Below are positions 22,040 through 32,829 of a stretch of 64,000 nucleotides of DNA, in pieces; the first letter of the stretch is position 1; the number at the start of each line of letters is the position of its first letter. The notes beneath the pieces were generated by a model. The model was not told the origin of the DNA and did not search any database. It was given only the letters and a program-made list of their open reading frames with translations. A program made the translations under genes and the position numbers. The stretch is from the NCBI RefSeq assembly GCF_029407905.1, contig NC_073643.1:40148501-40212500 (forward strand). Direction: 5' to 3'. This DNA is from Bubalus kerabau (Eukaryota; Chordata; Mammalia; Artiodactyla; Bovidae).

Positions 22040-22149
22040 AAAAGTGGACTTCTTTTAAGGAGAATCTTAGATTTACTGAAAAGTTGAGAAAATAGTATAG
22101 AAAGTTCCCATACAACCCAGATAGTTTTCCTCTATAATTATCTTATAGT
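22040..22149 (-). mobile_element. Old L1-like 3' UTR fragment (left of BOV-A2)
   Basis: TCTTAGATTTACTGAAAAGTTGAG and TAGAAAGTTCCCATACAACCC resemble the reverse-oriented 3' UTR of old L1 families. It appears to continue after the BOV-A2 at 22455. Confidence 0.4.
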
Positions 22150-22161
22150 AGTATGGGTACT

Positions 22162-22442
22162 CGGAGAAGGCAATGGCACCCCACTCCAGTACTCTTGCCT
22201 GAAAAATCCCATGGATGGAGAAGCCTGGTGGGCTGCAGTCCATGGGGTCACTAAGAGTTGGACACAACTGAGCGACTTCCCTTTCACTTTTCACTTTCAT
22301 ACATTGGAGAAGGAAATGGCAACCCACTCCAGTGTTCTTACCTGGAGAGTGCCAGGGATGGGGCAGCCTGGTGGGCTGCCGTCTCTGGGGTCGCATAGAG
22401 TCAGACACGACTGAAGTAAGTGACTTAGCAGTAGCGGTTAGC
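22162..22442 (+). mobile_element. BOV-A2 SINE
   Basis: Two Bov-A units, beginning GGAGAAGGCAATGGCACCCC and ending in a short TTAGCAGTAGC tail. It is bounded by the exact 12-bp target-site duplication AGTATGGGTACT at 22150-22161 and 22443-22454. Confidence 0.96.
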
Positions 22443-22509
22443 AGTATGGGTACTTGTTGTACAATTAAAGAACCAATAGCTATACCTTGTTTGCTAAAAT
22501 CTGTCATTT

Positions 22510-22663
22510 ATTTAAATGTCCTTTGTTTTACCTAACTACCTATTTCCATTCCTAGATCATTTTATGTTCTTCTCATCATTAACAATGTAGGAATTATGAA
22601 GAGAACTTAAAATGATCTAAGAACAGAAATAGGAAGTTAGGTAGAAACTAAGGACATTTAAAT
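22510..22663. repeat. Large imperfect inverted repeat (62-bp arms, 29-bp loop)
   Basis: The left arm 22510-22571 and right arm 22601-22663 are reverse complements with about seven mismatches and one gap by hand alignment. Shared blocks are ATTTAAATGTCC / GGACATTTAAAT, CCTAACT / AGTTAGG and TAGATCATTTTA / TAAAATGATCTA. A single-stranded transcript through it would fold into a long hairpin. The origin is not recognised. Confidence 0.9.
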
Positions 22664-22689
22664 ACACCATAGATTTTAGTTAGTAGTAA

Positions 22690-22835
22690 TGTAAGGATGA
22701 CCATCCCCATCTTTAGAAAAGAAAACTGAGACTCATTGAGGTTTTCTAATTTGCCTAAAGCACTATGTAGACAGATGAGAGAGTGGGAATTTAGGCATGG
22801 GGTTCTCTGATTTCAAATCCTATCTTCTTAATATG
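22690..22835 (-). mobile_element. MIR fragment
   Basis: Reverse MIR: AAAGAAAACTGAGACTCATTG, AATTTGCCTAAAGC, and the TTCTCTGATTTCAAATCC segment follow the family order. Confidence 0.55.
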
Positions 22836-23038
22836 CAACACTGGCCAGAAGTATTCTAAATGAAAAATAGAAGGCTAGCATCCTGACAACATGTCTAGCG
22901 TACTTCTTGACTCAGGATTATTTCTATTTGAGTTGAGAGAGACCTGCCGCTTCCACTTTGAACACCTATCCAAAAAAATCAACAAGGGGAAAACAATTCT
23001 TTAAGTACTAATTTCATAAAGAGTACGGAGGAGAGAAA

Positions 23039-23258
23039 GGGCTTCCCTGGTAGCTCAGCTGGTAAAAAAAGCCATCTGCAATGTAGGAGACCCTGGTTCG
23101 ATCCCTGGGTTGGGAAGATCACTTGGAGAAGGGAACGGCTACCCACTCCAGTATTCTTGCCTGGAGAATCCCATGGACAGAGGAGTCTGGCAGGCTACAG
23201 TCCATGGGATCACAAAGAGTCGGGCATGACTGAGTGACTTCCACTCACTCACTCATGA
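23039..23258 (+). mobile_element. Bov-tA SINE
   Basis: The tRNA-derived head GGGCTTCCCTGGTAGCTCAG is followed by the Bov-A body (CACTCCAGTATTCTTGCCTG) and a CACTCACTCACT tail. Confidence 0.95.
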
Positions 23259-23524
23259 AGGAGAGAGATGGTAGCTGGTAAATCTTAAGAGCAGACTGTT
23301 GTCAGTCTTTCTATATACTTTGAGCTGGAAAAAAAATTTTTTTTAGCTCAAAAGAACAATTGGGAAGGAACAGAGGGAAAAGATGCCATTGCTGGATCAT
23401 TCTGATAGTTAATTACTTAGGCTTCACTTTTACTGGGAAAGAGAATGCCTAGGTTTTCAGTCTTTCCAGTTAAAAGAAGGGATTTGAAACAAACTATGTA
23501 AAAATATTGTCAGCGAATAAGGTC

Positions 23525-24270
23525 ATGTGCCTGATGTACAGTGAAGTCAAATAAACCAAATGTCAGAGTTTAGAGCAGAGAAAGGTTTATTGCAGGACCA
23601 GCCAAAGAGAACCAGTGGCTCAAGCTCAAAACCCCTGAGCTCCCCGATGGCTTTGGAAAAGATTTTTATAGGCAGAATTTAGGGTGAAGGCTGCACACTG
23701 TGTGACTTTCCTCTGATTGGTTGGTGACAAGTTAACAGGGTGGTACTCTGGGAATCTTGCCTCAGCCTGAAGTTGCCATTCCCGGCCTGGGTGGGGGCTT
23801 TAGTTCTCCAAAAGAGCTCAAAGACAGTGTTGCCTGTGTGTGTGCTCAGTCGTGTCTGACTCTTTGAGACCCTGTGGAGTGTAGCCTGCCAAGCTCCTCT
23901 GTTCACAGGATTTCCCAGGCAAGAATAGTGGAGTGGGTTGCCGTTTCCTTCTCCAGGGGATCTTCCTGGATGAGGAGTTGAACCCGCAGCTCCTTCATTG
24001 GCAAGCAGATTCTTTATCCCTGAGCCATCCTATCGATATATTTTGAGGAGGAACCAGTACCTGTGACCCAAGGCTCCATTGTTTCTTGACTGCAGCTCCC
24101 TTGTCTCTGCATCCCCTCTCTTTTCTGATTAGCACGGGTTTGAACCTGCTCTTTGGAACACAGGGGAGGTCCTGGAGGTTACATAAAGTCTATTTCCTAC
24201 AAAAAAGAAATGGGTGAACACAGAAAGGATTTATACCCAGAAACTGCACAGGGTCTTGCTAAATTTCAAT
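23525..24270 (-). mobile_element. ERV-type LTR (BTLTR-like), split by a Bov-tA
   Basis: The sequence from TTGTTTCTTGACTGCAGCTC to CAAAAAAGAAATGGGTG is similar over about 130 bases to the second LTR at 27002-27618. An antisense polyadenylation signal (TTTATT near 23586) fits an LTR facing left. No gag, pol or env sequence adjoins it, so it is a solitary LTR. Family name and edges are tentative. Confidence 0.6.
23836..24030 (-). mobile_element. Bov-tA SINE inside the LTR
   Basis: Reverse order: CTCAGTCGTGTCTGACTC, then GGCAAGAATAGTGGAGTGG, CTCCAGGGGATCTTCC and the reversed tRNA head ending CTGAGCCATCC. Confidence 0.93.
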
Positions 24271-24744
24271 ATGTTATCATTTGTAGGTACATTTTCCTTG
24301 TACTACTGTAAATCTAAATATAGCATGTTGGTAATGATAATTTATGACCACAACAAAAACCGAGTCATCAGGCTGTCACAATGTATGTTTTAGCAGCTGA
24401 TAAATGATAATTTGAAAAACAGTTCTGAGCTTTTTTTTTCCTCTTTTTTGTCAGAATGCTAGAGTGAATACCTAGAAGCTGGCATGACAGAGTTACACCA
24501 TATGTTTCTAAATCACGTAGTAATGATGATGAGTGGCTGCCTCATGTGAACTACCTACTTATAGATGTTCCTGAGGGAATGTAAAAGCAGGCACTGTAAA
24601 CAATTCTGTGTAATGTGTAAACTGACATGACCTGTTTTTGTTTTAACTTGGCTAGGAACTGTTTGTAATGCCTGGATTACAGATGTCCAGAATGAATTAT
24701 GGGTGCATATGTAGGTGTGTATACATGTGTGTCTGTATGTATTG
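24271..24744. other. Unassigned intron sequence
   Basis: No repeat family or gene is recognised. Confidence 0.4.
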
Positions 24745-24953
24745 TGTGTGTGTGTGCTCAGTCATGTCCAACTCTGCAACCTGATGAACTGTAGCCTGCC
24801 AGGCTCTTCTGTCTTTGAAGGTTTCCAGGCAAGAATACTGGAGTGGGTTGCCATTTCCTACTACAGGAGGTCTTTCTGACCCAGGGATCGAACCCATCTG
24901 TCTTGCGTCTCCTGCGTTGATAGGTGGATTCTTTACCACTGCATCACCTGTGT
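24745..24953 (-). mobile_element. Bov-tA SINE
   Basis: Reverse Bov-tA preceded by a short (TG)n run: GCTCAGTCATGTCCAACTC, GCAAGAATACTGGAGTGGG, CAGGGATCGAACCCATC and TTCTTTACCACTGCATCACC. Confidence 0.94.
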
Positions 24954-24997
24954 TCACATACACGCACAGGCACATCACATACACATAAATACACATC

Positions 24998-25130
24998 ATG
25001 GCATCACCAATGCAATGGACATGAACTTGGGCAAACTTCGGGAGATGGTGAGGGATAGGGAGGCCTGGCATGCTGCCATCCATGGGGTCGAAAGACTTGA
25101 ACACAACTGGGCAACTAAACACCACCGCCA
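24998..25130 (+). mobile_element. BovB LINE 3'-end fragment (older tail type)
   Basis: GGCATCACCAATGCAATGGAC through GGGAGGCCTGGCATGCTGCC to GGCAACTAAACACCACC matches the last 130 bases of BovB, with an older ACCACC-type end instead of (CTGAA)n. It abuts the mariner-like palindrome. Confidence 0.85.
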
Positions 25131-25138
25131 CCTGTATG

Positions 25139-25220
25139 TACTGGGTTGGCCAAAAGTTCTTTCAAGTTTTTCTGTACCATCTTATAGAAAACTTGAAAGG
25201 AACTTTTGGCCAACCCAATA
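25139..25220. mobile_element. Palindromic mariner-like MITE, mir-2284/2285-type hairpin
   Basis: Terminal TACTGGGTTGGCCAAAAG and CTTTTGGCCAACCCAATA are inverted. The inner arms TTCTTTCAAGTTTTTCT and GAAAACTTGAAAGGAA pair almost fully, leaving a loop near 25176-25186. The element is 82 bp and lies between TA dinucleotides. It sits inside the CADPS intron in an orientation-neutral palindrome, so the CADPS pre-mRNA would contain the hairpin. Confidence 0.85.
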
Positions 25221-25659
25221 TATGATGAGAGAAAGGGGCAATGCTAAAGTTGTATCTTTTCTATGTGAATTCCTCATTCAAGAGGACTTGAACTTACAAC
25301 ACATTTGGTCTAGTCATCAAGTTACTCATTTCCATGTGATTCAGCTTATATTTTGCTCTAAAATTATGGCTAAAGTTGAGTCACTGTTAGCCAGAGAAAT
25401 TCCATCTTTATTCATTAACTTCTTTGACTTTGTTGTTCAGTTATGACTCAAAAGCCCATAACTTTCATAAAATTTAAGACCAAGTGCTAGGTTACTAAAT
25501 ATGTCTGAGTGTGTGTGTATTTTAAATCAATAGTGGTGATTCATTCATTCAGATATGCTTTGAGGCACTTAGGTTACTCTTCAACTATCTGAAGGGTTGC
25601 ATTGTTAATGCAACATACAATTTGCATTTTAAAAATTAAAATATTTTCACCTTTTGAGA
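25221..25659. other. Unassigned intron sequence
   Basis: No repeat family or gene is recognised in this AT-rich stretch. Confidence 0.4.
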
Positions 25660-25868
25660 AAACTGGAAAAGACTCTGATGCTGGGAGGGGTTGGGGGCAG
25701 GAGGAGAAGGGGACAACAGAGGATGAGATGGCTGGATGGCATCACTGACTCGATGGACATGAGTCTGAGTGGACTCCGGGAGTTGGTGATGGACAGGGAG
25801 ACCTGGTGTGCTGCGATTCATGGGGTTGCAAAGAGTCAGACATGACTGAGCGACTGAACTGAACTGAA
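25660..25868 (+). mobile_element. BovB LINE 3' end, short
   Basis: Starts at CTGGAAAAGACTCTGATGC, encodes the GRRRRGQQRMRWLDGITDSMD stretch and ends in CTGAACTGAACTGA. Confidence 0.95.
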
Positions 25869-26489
25869 ATGACTGTTCAAACAGGATTCCTTCAAAAAGA
25901 ATTATGTTTTTCTCTTCTTCAGGAAAAGGATTGAATTCTTTAAATTTGCTTTTTGGCATTTCCCCCCAACCCCCAATCTTCTTGGTGCAGTGGGCAGGAA
26001 CTGTTATGCACTGGTACTAGAAGAGACATTTTGAAGATACAGAAAACCAAAAAAGTAATAAGAGAAGTTCTTGCCTCATTACACACTTGGAATAGCCTTT
26101 TGCTTCCCTAAAACTGGACTGAACAACAGGAAATTAAATCTTTCATTCCTGAAAAACCGTACTGTTAAAAGTGGTAAAAGTCAAATAATTCCAAGGTCTT
26201 TTTCCTTCAAAAGCAAACTTAATACATAACCATAGGCTGTTACATTAAAATATAGCCAGTATTTGGGGCCAAGTGTTTATACAACTTAAGTTGGAATCAT
26301 CAGGGGTGTTTTACTTACTTAGACCAAGTTCTAAGAAAGACCAGTTATTCATTGCACCAAATATTTTCCCAGGCTTTGTGAAGAACTGGAAGATAGTTGT
26401 GAGGTATGATTCTGGATTGGGGAGTTTCTGTTCTAGTTTGGAAAATGTCAGATAAATTGAGAATAAGGTAGTGTTTAATTGTAAGATGC
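25869..26489. other. Unassigned intron sequence
   Basis: No repeat family or gene is recognised. Confidence 0.4.
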
Positions 26490-26879
26490 TGCCGAAGAAT
26501 TGATGCTTTTGAACTGTGGTGTTGGAGAAGACTCTTGAGAGTCCCTTGATCTGCAAGGAGATCCAACCAGTCCATCCTAAAGGAGGTCAGTCCTGGGTGT
26601 TCATTGGAAGGATTGATGCTGAAGCTGAAACTCCAATACTTTGGCCACCTGATGTGAAGAGCTGACTCATTGGAAAAGACCCTGATGCTGGAAAGATTGA
26701 GGGCAGGAGGAGAAGGGGACGACAGAGGATGAGATGGCTGGATGGCATCACCGACTCAATGGACATGGGTTTGAGTGGACTCCGGGAGTTGGTGATGGAC
26801 AGTGAAGCCTGGCGTGCTGTGGTTCAGGGGGTTGCAAAGAGTCAGACATGACTTAGCGACTGAACTGGAACTGGACTGG
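26490..26879 (+). mobile_element. BovB LINE 3' end
   Basis: Starts at GCCGAAGAATTGATGCTTTT, covers the full C-terminal module and 3' end and finishes in a degenerate CTGAACTGGAACTGGACTGG tail. Point changes break the frame. Confidence 0.95.
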
Positions 26880-27001
26880 GTTACAAATACTAAAGTAGGA
26901 GAAGGGGAGAGAGAGTACGCACCTGTGTGTGCACGTGCATGCACACATACAGGATTGAATATAGTAGTAGTAAAAATCTTCATGGGGGAAGTAGACTAGG
27001 G

Positions 27002-27618
27002 TGAGTAATAGCAAAAACTCCGCCTCTGTGCACTGGTGCTAAATTGAATCTCGGAGACAGAGTTCGGGGTGAAGTAGAAAGGAATAGATTTATTGCTTTG
27101 CCAAGCAAGGGGGACACAGTGGACTTGTCCCCTTCAAAACTGCATATTCCAACCTAGAGGAATTTGATGAGTTTTAGAGCAGTGGTTCAAGATGTGGTTG
27201 CCAATAAAGAACAGGGTGTGTGCAGGGCGTTAATCTGGCCTCAGGTGATCTCCTGACCTTTTTCTCTGGAATGAAGATTGTTTCATCAGGTAGTTAACAT
27301 CTTCCATTTATTGTGAGGCTCTGTTTCTGTAGAAGAGCTGAAAGATATTGTTCTATATATCCTTTGAGGCAGGCTCCTGTCCCAAGGCTACACTATTGTT
27401 TCTTGACTGGTCCTCCTTTGTATCTGCATCCCATCGCTTCCTTGATTAGAACTTTACCCCTTGGAACTCCAGGAGAATCCTGGAGGCTGAAGCCTGTTTC
27501 ATACAAACAAGAAAGGGGGTGCACTTTGCACGGGACAGGGAGCTGGGCACAGAAAGCCTTCTGTATCCAGGACCCCATGGGATCCTGCTCAGTTTCACCA
27601 GGTCTTAAAAATTTTGCA
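27002..27618 (-). mobile_element. Solitary ERV-type LTR (BTLTR-like)
   Basis: Bounded by TGAGTAATAG at the left and AATTTTGCA at the right, giving TG...CA ends in reverse. It has an antisense AATAAA at about 27086-27091 (read as TTTATT on +). It shares about 130 bases with the LTR at 23525-24270 (TTGTTTCTTGACTG ... CAAACAAGAAAG). No internal retroviral genes adjoin it and no clear 6-bp target duplication was found, so the edges are provisional. Confidence 0.65.
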
Positions 27619-27919
27619 TGATTTGTGTAACCATAAGGAAAGGCAGGTATTCCAGTTAGGAGAAGAGCATGATGTAGGAGGATTGTAGAAGGGAGTCACT
27701 GTTTCTGGGATTAATCATCCCATTCTTTTGGTTCTAAAAGACAGAAACCCAACTGAAGTGGCTACATCAATAGGAAAATAAGGGGACAGGAAAGGTTTAT
27801 TGGTGCATGTAATTTAAAAATCCAGGGCAAGGTGCAGTCATGGCTGGATCTAGGAGTTCAAATAACTTCCTTAACAATGAAGAAAGCTGATTGATGAGAA
27901 GAAAGGTTATGTATTGAAA
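27619..27919. other. Unassigned intron sequence
   Basis: No repeat family or gene is recognised. Confidence 0.4.
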
Positions 27920-28060
27920 CCTGTGTTTGAGCTTAAACTCTACCACTAGTAAACCACCGATTGCAGGAAAGTCATTGTCTGTCTTTGGGATAATTTCTAC
28001 ATCTGCCTTATGAAGAGGGGATAGGGAACCCTCAAATAACCTCCACTGTCACCTTTGTAT
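27920..28060 (+). mobile_element. MIR fragment
   Basis: Follows MIR order: CTACCACTAGTAAACCACCG, AAAGTCATTGTCTGTCTTTGG, CTACATCTGCCTTATGAAGAGGGGATAG. Diverged. Confidence 0.5.
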
Positions 28061-28899
28061 ATAATATTTGATATATAATAGTTGATATTTCTTTCTGGGC
28101 AATGAGGTCACTCATTATCAAGACATAATTTCATTAAAATTTTGAATTTGGTATGTTTTGACATTATAAAATAAGACATTGTCTTCAAAGAATTTGAGAA
28201 GAAGTTAGAGTTCACTTTGTGTTTTTCGTTGAGGAGATTAAATCTTAAAAGATTACAAGGCTACAGACCATGCAAGAGATTCAGTTTATGGGATGAAATG
28301 GACTGAAAGTATATTTTTGTCTACAGTATATTTTTCAAAATTTTGAATTCATTCTCAACATTTAAAACTGTCAGGATATTACATGTAAAAATTTGTGTTT
28401 CTGGCTCCTCTTATAACTGGAAAACATAGCAAAGCTGAGCTGAGTTTTTAATGAATCTGCAAAAAGCAACAGAAATAAGACTATCAGTCTTCACTTAACT
28501 AATGGAATGTTAATCACTTTAAATAAATAAAGTATGCTTGTTCTAAGAGGAACATCATAGAAATTTGATTGGTAGGACAGCAGCAAGCTGGTTCTTTCCA
28601 ACACTGTCTCTTCTTGCAATTGCTGCTCTAATATTGATGGTCTGACCCTTGCTTCTGTAATGCATCCAAGAAAAAGATCTAGAATTTGGAACTCTGTGTT
28701 ACCTGTCTCTGGCAGGTGTTTCTCCGTTGGGATCAGATTTATAGTTTCTGCAGAATTGGAGGGCTGACAGTCAGAATTACCTTATTATTTTTTCATTTGT
28801 CCATCCAAGCATGTGAAAGAATTACTTCTCTGTTGTTAGCAGGCAAAGAAAAGGTGATGGAAGTCAGTCAGTGATTTAAAGCCTGGCCGTTGCTTTTGA
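28061..28899. other. Unassigned intron sequence
   Basis: AT-rich, with no gene or repeat recognised. Confidence 0.4.
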
Positions 28900-29155
28900 C
28901 ATATGATGTATAGTGCAGGAAAGAGCATAGATTCTGAAAGTTGAATGCCTATGTTTGCTCTTCTGGATATACCCCAAGCAGGCTCTGTGATTTGGGGCAA
29001 CTTACTTAAACACTCTGTGGCTCAGTTTACTCATCAATAAAGTAGGAATAGTAATGGTGTCTCCATCATTAAGTTCTTGTGAAAAGTAAGTGAGCTAATA
29101 TAGTAAAGCTCTTAGAACAATGCCTGGCATGTGGTGAGTAGTACATAAGTGTTCT
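28900..29155 (+). mobile_element. MIR SINE, nearly full length
   Basis: Contains the tRNA-related start (AAAGAGCATAGATTCTG), the core (GGCTCAGTTTACTCATCAAT) and the 3' end (CTCTTAGAACAATGCCTGGC, then GTGAGTAGTACATAAGTG) in order. Confidence 0.8.
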
Positions 29156-29580
29156 TCTTATCGCTATTTTGATATATACAATTTCGTGTTGTTTTTTTTT
29201 TTTAATCTGTGAAAGGACTGTATGTGAAGTGCTGATCATAGTATGCCTTATATTCAGTATTGCTATAATCCTCATGATCATTATCCTTATTGATATGATA
29301 AGGAGACCCAGGAATAAATGGTTACCATTACAGCATCGTCTATAGAGTAGATGAGGTTGAGAGTACAATATATCGCTATTGGAAAGCATGGAGGGTAAGC
29401 CAATTATTCCATGTTTTCAAAATAATTTATGTTGTAGAAACATACCATCAATTGTCTCCCTAGTCTGGTTTATTTATACCAACAACTGACAAATTTCTAG
29501 ATCTGTTATAGAGGAAAGTTTTCTTTCAAAGACCATAAACAATTAGGAATTTCTCATAGTGACTGAATCTCAGTTGAACT
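29156..29580. other. Unassigned intron sequence
   Basis: A T11 run lies at about 29192; nothing else is recognised. Confidence 0.4.
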
Positions 29581-29590
29581 TGAATCACCA

Positions 29591-29775
29591 GGTGTGAAGT
29601 GAAAATCGCTCATTCATGTCTGACTCTTTGCAACTCCATGGACTGTAGCCTACCAGGCTTCTCCATCCATGGGATTTTCCAGGCAAGGGCACTGGAGTGG
29701 GTTGCCATTTCCTTCTCCAGGGGATCTTCCCAACCCAGGAATTGAACCCGGGTCTCCTGCATTGCAGACAGATGC
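29591..29775 (-). mobile_element. Bov-tA SINE
   Basis: Reverse Bov-tA (CATGTCTGACTCTTTGCAAC ... CTCCTGCATTGCAGACAG) with an exact 10-bp target-site duplication TGAATCACCA at 29581-29590 and 29776-29785. Confidence 0.95.
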
Positions 29776-29785
29776 TGAATCACCA

Positions 29786-31082
29786 TAGGGTGTGTTTAAG
29801 TGGCCAAATCGTAAGCCAAGTTGAGAACTAACATATTGGGCATATGTCTTATTTGACTTAATTCTTTCTGAGGGGGAAAAAATTAATGAGTAGTCAGCAG
29901 TACTAGAGAAAGTTAGGCTGTTGAAAATATTCAATCTCAATATTGTCAGAATTACATAATAGAATCCAAGTTCTACATATTTAGATGCAAGTAAATATGC
30001 TTCTTTTCCATCTTTTATGGGATTTTGGCTCTACTCTCTCTGTCATTGTATGCTGTCCAAAGTCCTTTTTGAGTATAGTTAGCATGTAAATAAATAATGA
30101 CTCTAGTGTTTTTGTATATTGGATGAGGTAATAAAAATATAAGATGGGTGTGAAATATCTGTAAAGTAAAACTGCTTAGGTGTGGATTTTCCTGATGCTT
30201 TTCACTAATCAAAGGGAAAATTATCTTTGCTAAGCCATTCCTTTCATTTAAACAAGCAGAGTAAACATCTGAGAGTCTTGAAAAATAAATTGAATCATCA
30301 GGCCTCCAAGTGTTTCAAGATTCTGGCTATCCTTCTAAAATTGAGAGATACTGAATAAACTGATAATATATTGATGTCCTCTGTAGCCTATGGGAGGAAA
30401 ATATCAGCCTGTGTGTTTCACGACCATTTCATGAAGTAGGAAAGTTCTCAGATAACTTTGCAGTTAACTTCTTTTTTTAATCACTAAGTTTTGGGGGAGC
30501 ATAGGCTAAGTTTCAAACCCTCTAGAGGCTATACTGCTTTCAGAAAGACAATGGGATTTTGGCAAATGTGCACAGTGCTACAGAGAAGCTACTGTGTGAC
30601 TGAAGAAAGCAAAGGGAAAACATTGAAAAATCTTGCAAATAATTATGCCTTCTGTTGCCCATGCAGAACAGCCTTTTGGTGTGGATGGTAGGCATAGAGT
30701 TGTTTAAGCAAATGAGTTAAATTATATCTTGAACATCTCCTTCGGTTATTTTTCTGACAAGTACAGCAACTGTTGTCTATAAGGCAGCGAATGTCACAAC
30801 ATACTGTGTTCAAAACAGCTCTTGGGGGCTCTTCCATATTCAATTTTTGTTTGTTATACATCATCAGACGGCATTGTTTTGTGCCACTTCTACATACAAG
30901 ATATTCACTAAATCCTGCAGGCAAAATATGGAAAGACATTTCAGACAACCTTCCTGGTTTCTAAGAACCTATCAATCTGTTTGAGATGTTGAAGTACATC
31001 CGCAAGAAACAGAGCTCATAATGTAAGGCAGTATATGGTGAGCATCCGAATCTTAGTGTTTTTCACATCTCCATCCTTGACT
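29786..31082. other. Repeat-poor intron block
   Basis: No interspersed repeat is recognised over 1.3 kb. Within it, overlapping open frames occur on both strands at 30643-30964. The minus-strand frame (101 codons) is cysteine-rich but has no recognised relative and no ATG at its listed start. Confidence 0.4.
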
Positions 31083-31205
31083 GTCTTTATGGCTTGATTA
31101 TGTCTCCCCAAAAATCCATATGTTGAAATCCTAACCTGCAGTACCTCATAGTGGGACCTTATTTGGAAATAAGGTCTTTGTAGATGTAATTAGTTAAGAT
31201 GAAGT
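31083..31205 (+). mobile_element. MaLR-type LTR, left part (interrupted)
   Basis: TCCATATGTTGAAATCCTAAC, GGGACCTTATTTGGAAATAAGG and GTAATTAGTTAAGATGAAGTC follow a MST/MLT1-like ERVL-MaLR LTR. The LTR resumes at 31899 after a BovB insertion. Subfamily is tentative. Confidence 0.7.
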
Positions 31206-31898
31206 CGTCATTGTTGTTCAGTCACTGAGTCATGTCTGACTCTGATGCCATGAACTGCAGCAGGCCAGAGTTCCCTGAGTTTCCATCTCCCTCAGTTTGC
31301 TCAAACTCATGTCCATTGAGTCAGTGATACCATCCAACCATTTTGTCCTCTGTTGCCCCTTTCTCCTCCTGCCCTCAATCTTTCCAAGCATCAGGGTCTT
31401 TCCAGTCAATCAGCTCTTCGCATCAGGTGGCCAAAGTATCGGAGTTTCAGCTTCAGCATTAGTCCTTCCAATGAATATTCAGGGTTGATTTCCTTTAGGA
31501 TGGACTGGTTGGATCTCCTTGCTGTCCAAGGGACTCTCAAGAGTCTTTTCCAACACCACAGTTTGAAAGCATCAATTCTTCAGCATCCAGCCTTCTTTAT
31601 GGTCCAATTCTCACATCCATACATGACTACTGGGAAAACGATAGCTTTGACTGTACGGACCTTTGTTGGCAAAGTGATGTCTCTGCTTTTTAATACACAG
31701 TCTAAGGTTTGTAATAGCTCTTCTTCCAAAGAGCAAGCGTCTTTTAACTTTGTGGCAGCAGTCACCGTCCACAGTGATTTTGGAGCCCAAGAAAATGAAA
31801 TCTGACACTGTTACTTTTTACCCATCAATTTGCCATGAAGTAATGAGACCAAATGCCATGATCTTTGTTTTTTGAATGTTGAGTTTTAAGCCAGCTTA
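31206..31898 (-). mobile_element. BovB LINE, 5'-truncated, inside a MaLR LTR
   Basis: Reverse BovB from the 3' end (TTGTTGTTCAGTCACTGAGTC) through the C-terminal module to the region coding KIMAFGLITSWQI (reverse of CCATGAAGTAATGAGACC) and GAATGTTGAGTTTTAAGCC. It has an older GTTGTT-type 3' tail. Indels split the coding frame. Confidence 0.94.
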
Positions 31899-32165
31899 AA
31901 ACTTAAAACTTAGAGTGGACCCTAATCCATGATGACTGGTATCCTATTGAATGGAGAAATTTGGACATAGAGGAAGCACACAGGGAGAACACCATGTGAA
32001 GAGGAACACAGAGATTGGAGTGACTCTTCTACAGGCAAGGAACACCAAGGATGGCCAGAAGCTAGGGTACAGGCATGAAGTATGTTCTTCACTGAGTGCT
32101 CAGAAGATGCTGACCCTGCCAACAGCTGTAAGACGGTAAATTTCTGTTGTTTAAGCCACCTTGCC
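31899..32165 (+). mobile_element. MaLR-type LTR, right part
   Basis: CCTAATCCATGATGACTGGT, GAGAAATTTGGACATAGAGG, GGAGAACACCATGTGAAGAG and TAAATTTCTGTTGTTTAAGCC complete the LTR begun at 31083. The last string contains the LTR polyadenylation region. Confidence 0.75.
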
Positions 32166-32829
32166 ACTGATGATCTCTATACTTCCATTCTCACATCTGG
32201 AGCTCCAGGACACACCTCTCACCAAATGTCTAATCCATACATCAGTATTGCTGAAGGGGTGGTCTCACACTGGCGCAGGTAGTCAGTGCTTTGTCACAGG
32301 TCCACGGGGAGATAAGGAACTTGCACTAGAATGTAAATCAGCTTACTGCTTTCTTCAAGAAAGTCTTGCTGCAAAAATTTGTCGGCTGAACTGAACTGAC
32401 GCACGATGAAGTTGATGTATTATTTCCAGTACTAGCACTTTATCTTGGTGCAGACCAATCATGAGCAGTTCACAAATGGCACAGACCTACACATTAAACT
32501 TGGAAGAGCACTAACCTCCGTCACACCTCCCCTAGGATATCCTCAGACTAGTCAACAGTTGAATGTCTCACCAAGACTCTTTGCAGCTCTACTTTCTAAC
32601 TCAGGATAAATTAATTTTCTTAGAGTTCTGGCGTACAGTTCTATTGCTGCTGTATAACCAAACTATTCAAGGCCGAAGCACATAACTTCATCCTATTGAT
32701 GTTCCAGTTAATAAACTTTTCATCTCTTTCTCCTTCACCTTTATCACTGGTGCTGTGCTTTGGACCCTCATGATGATTTGCATGGACTTTTACAATAACA
32801 TTTTAACTATTCCTTCTGCTTGCTTGCTT
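32166..32829. other. Unassigned intron sequence
   Basis: No gene or repeat family is recognised. Confidence 0.4.

Noticed and set aside
23039..23110. tRNA-like sequence in SINE heads (also at 38582, 41269, 47647, 60432)
   Set aside because: These are tRNA-derived SINE promoters followed by Bov-A or CHR bodies, not functional tRNA genes.
32380..32400. CTGAACTGAACTGA resembling a BovB tail
   Set aside because: No BovB coding or 3' sequence precedes it, so it is probably coincidental or too decayed to call.
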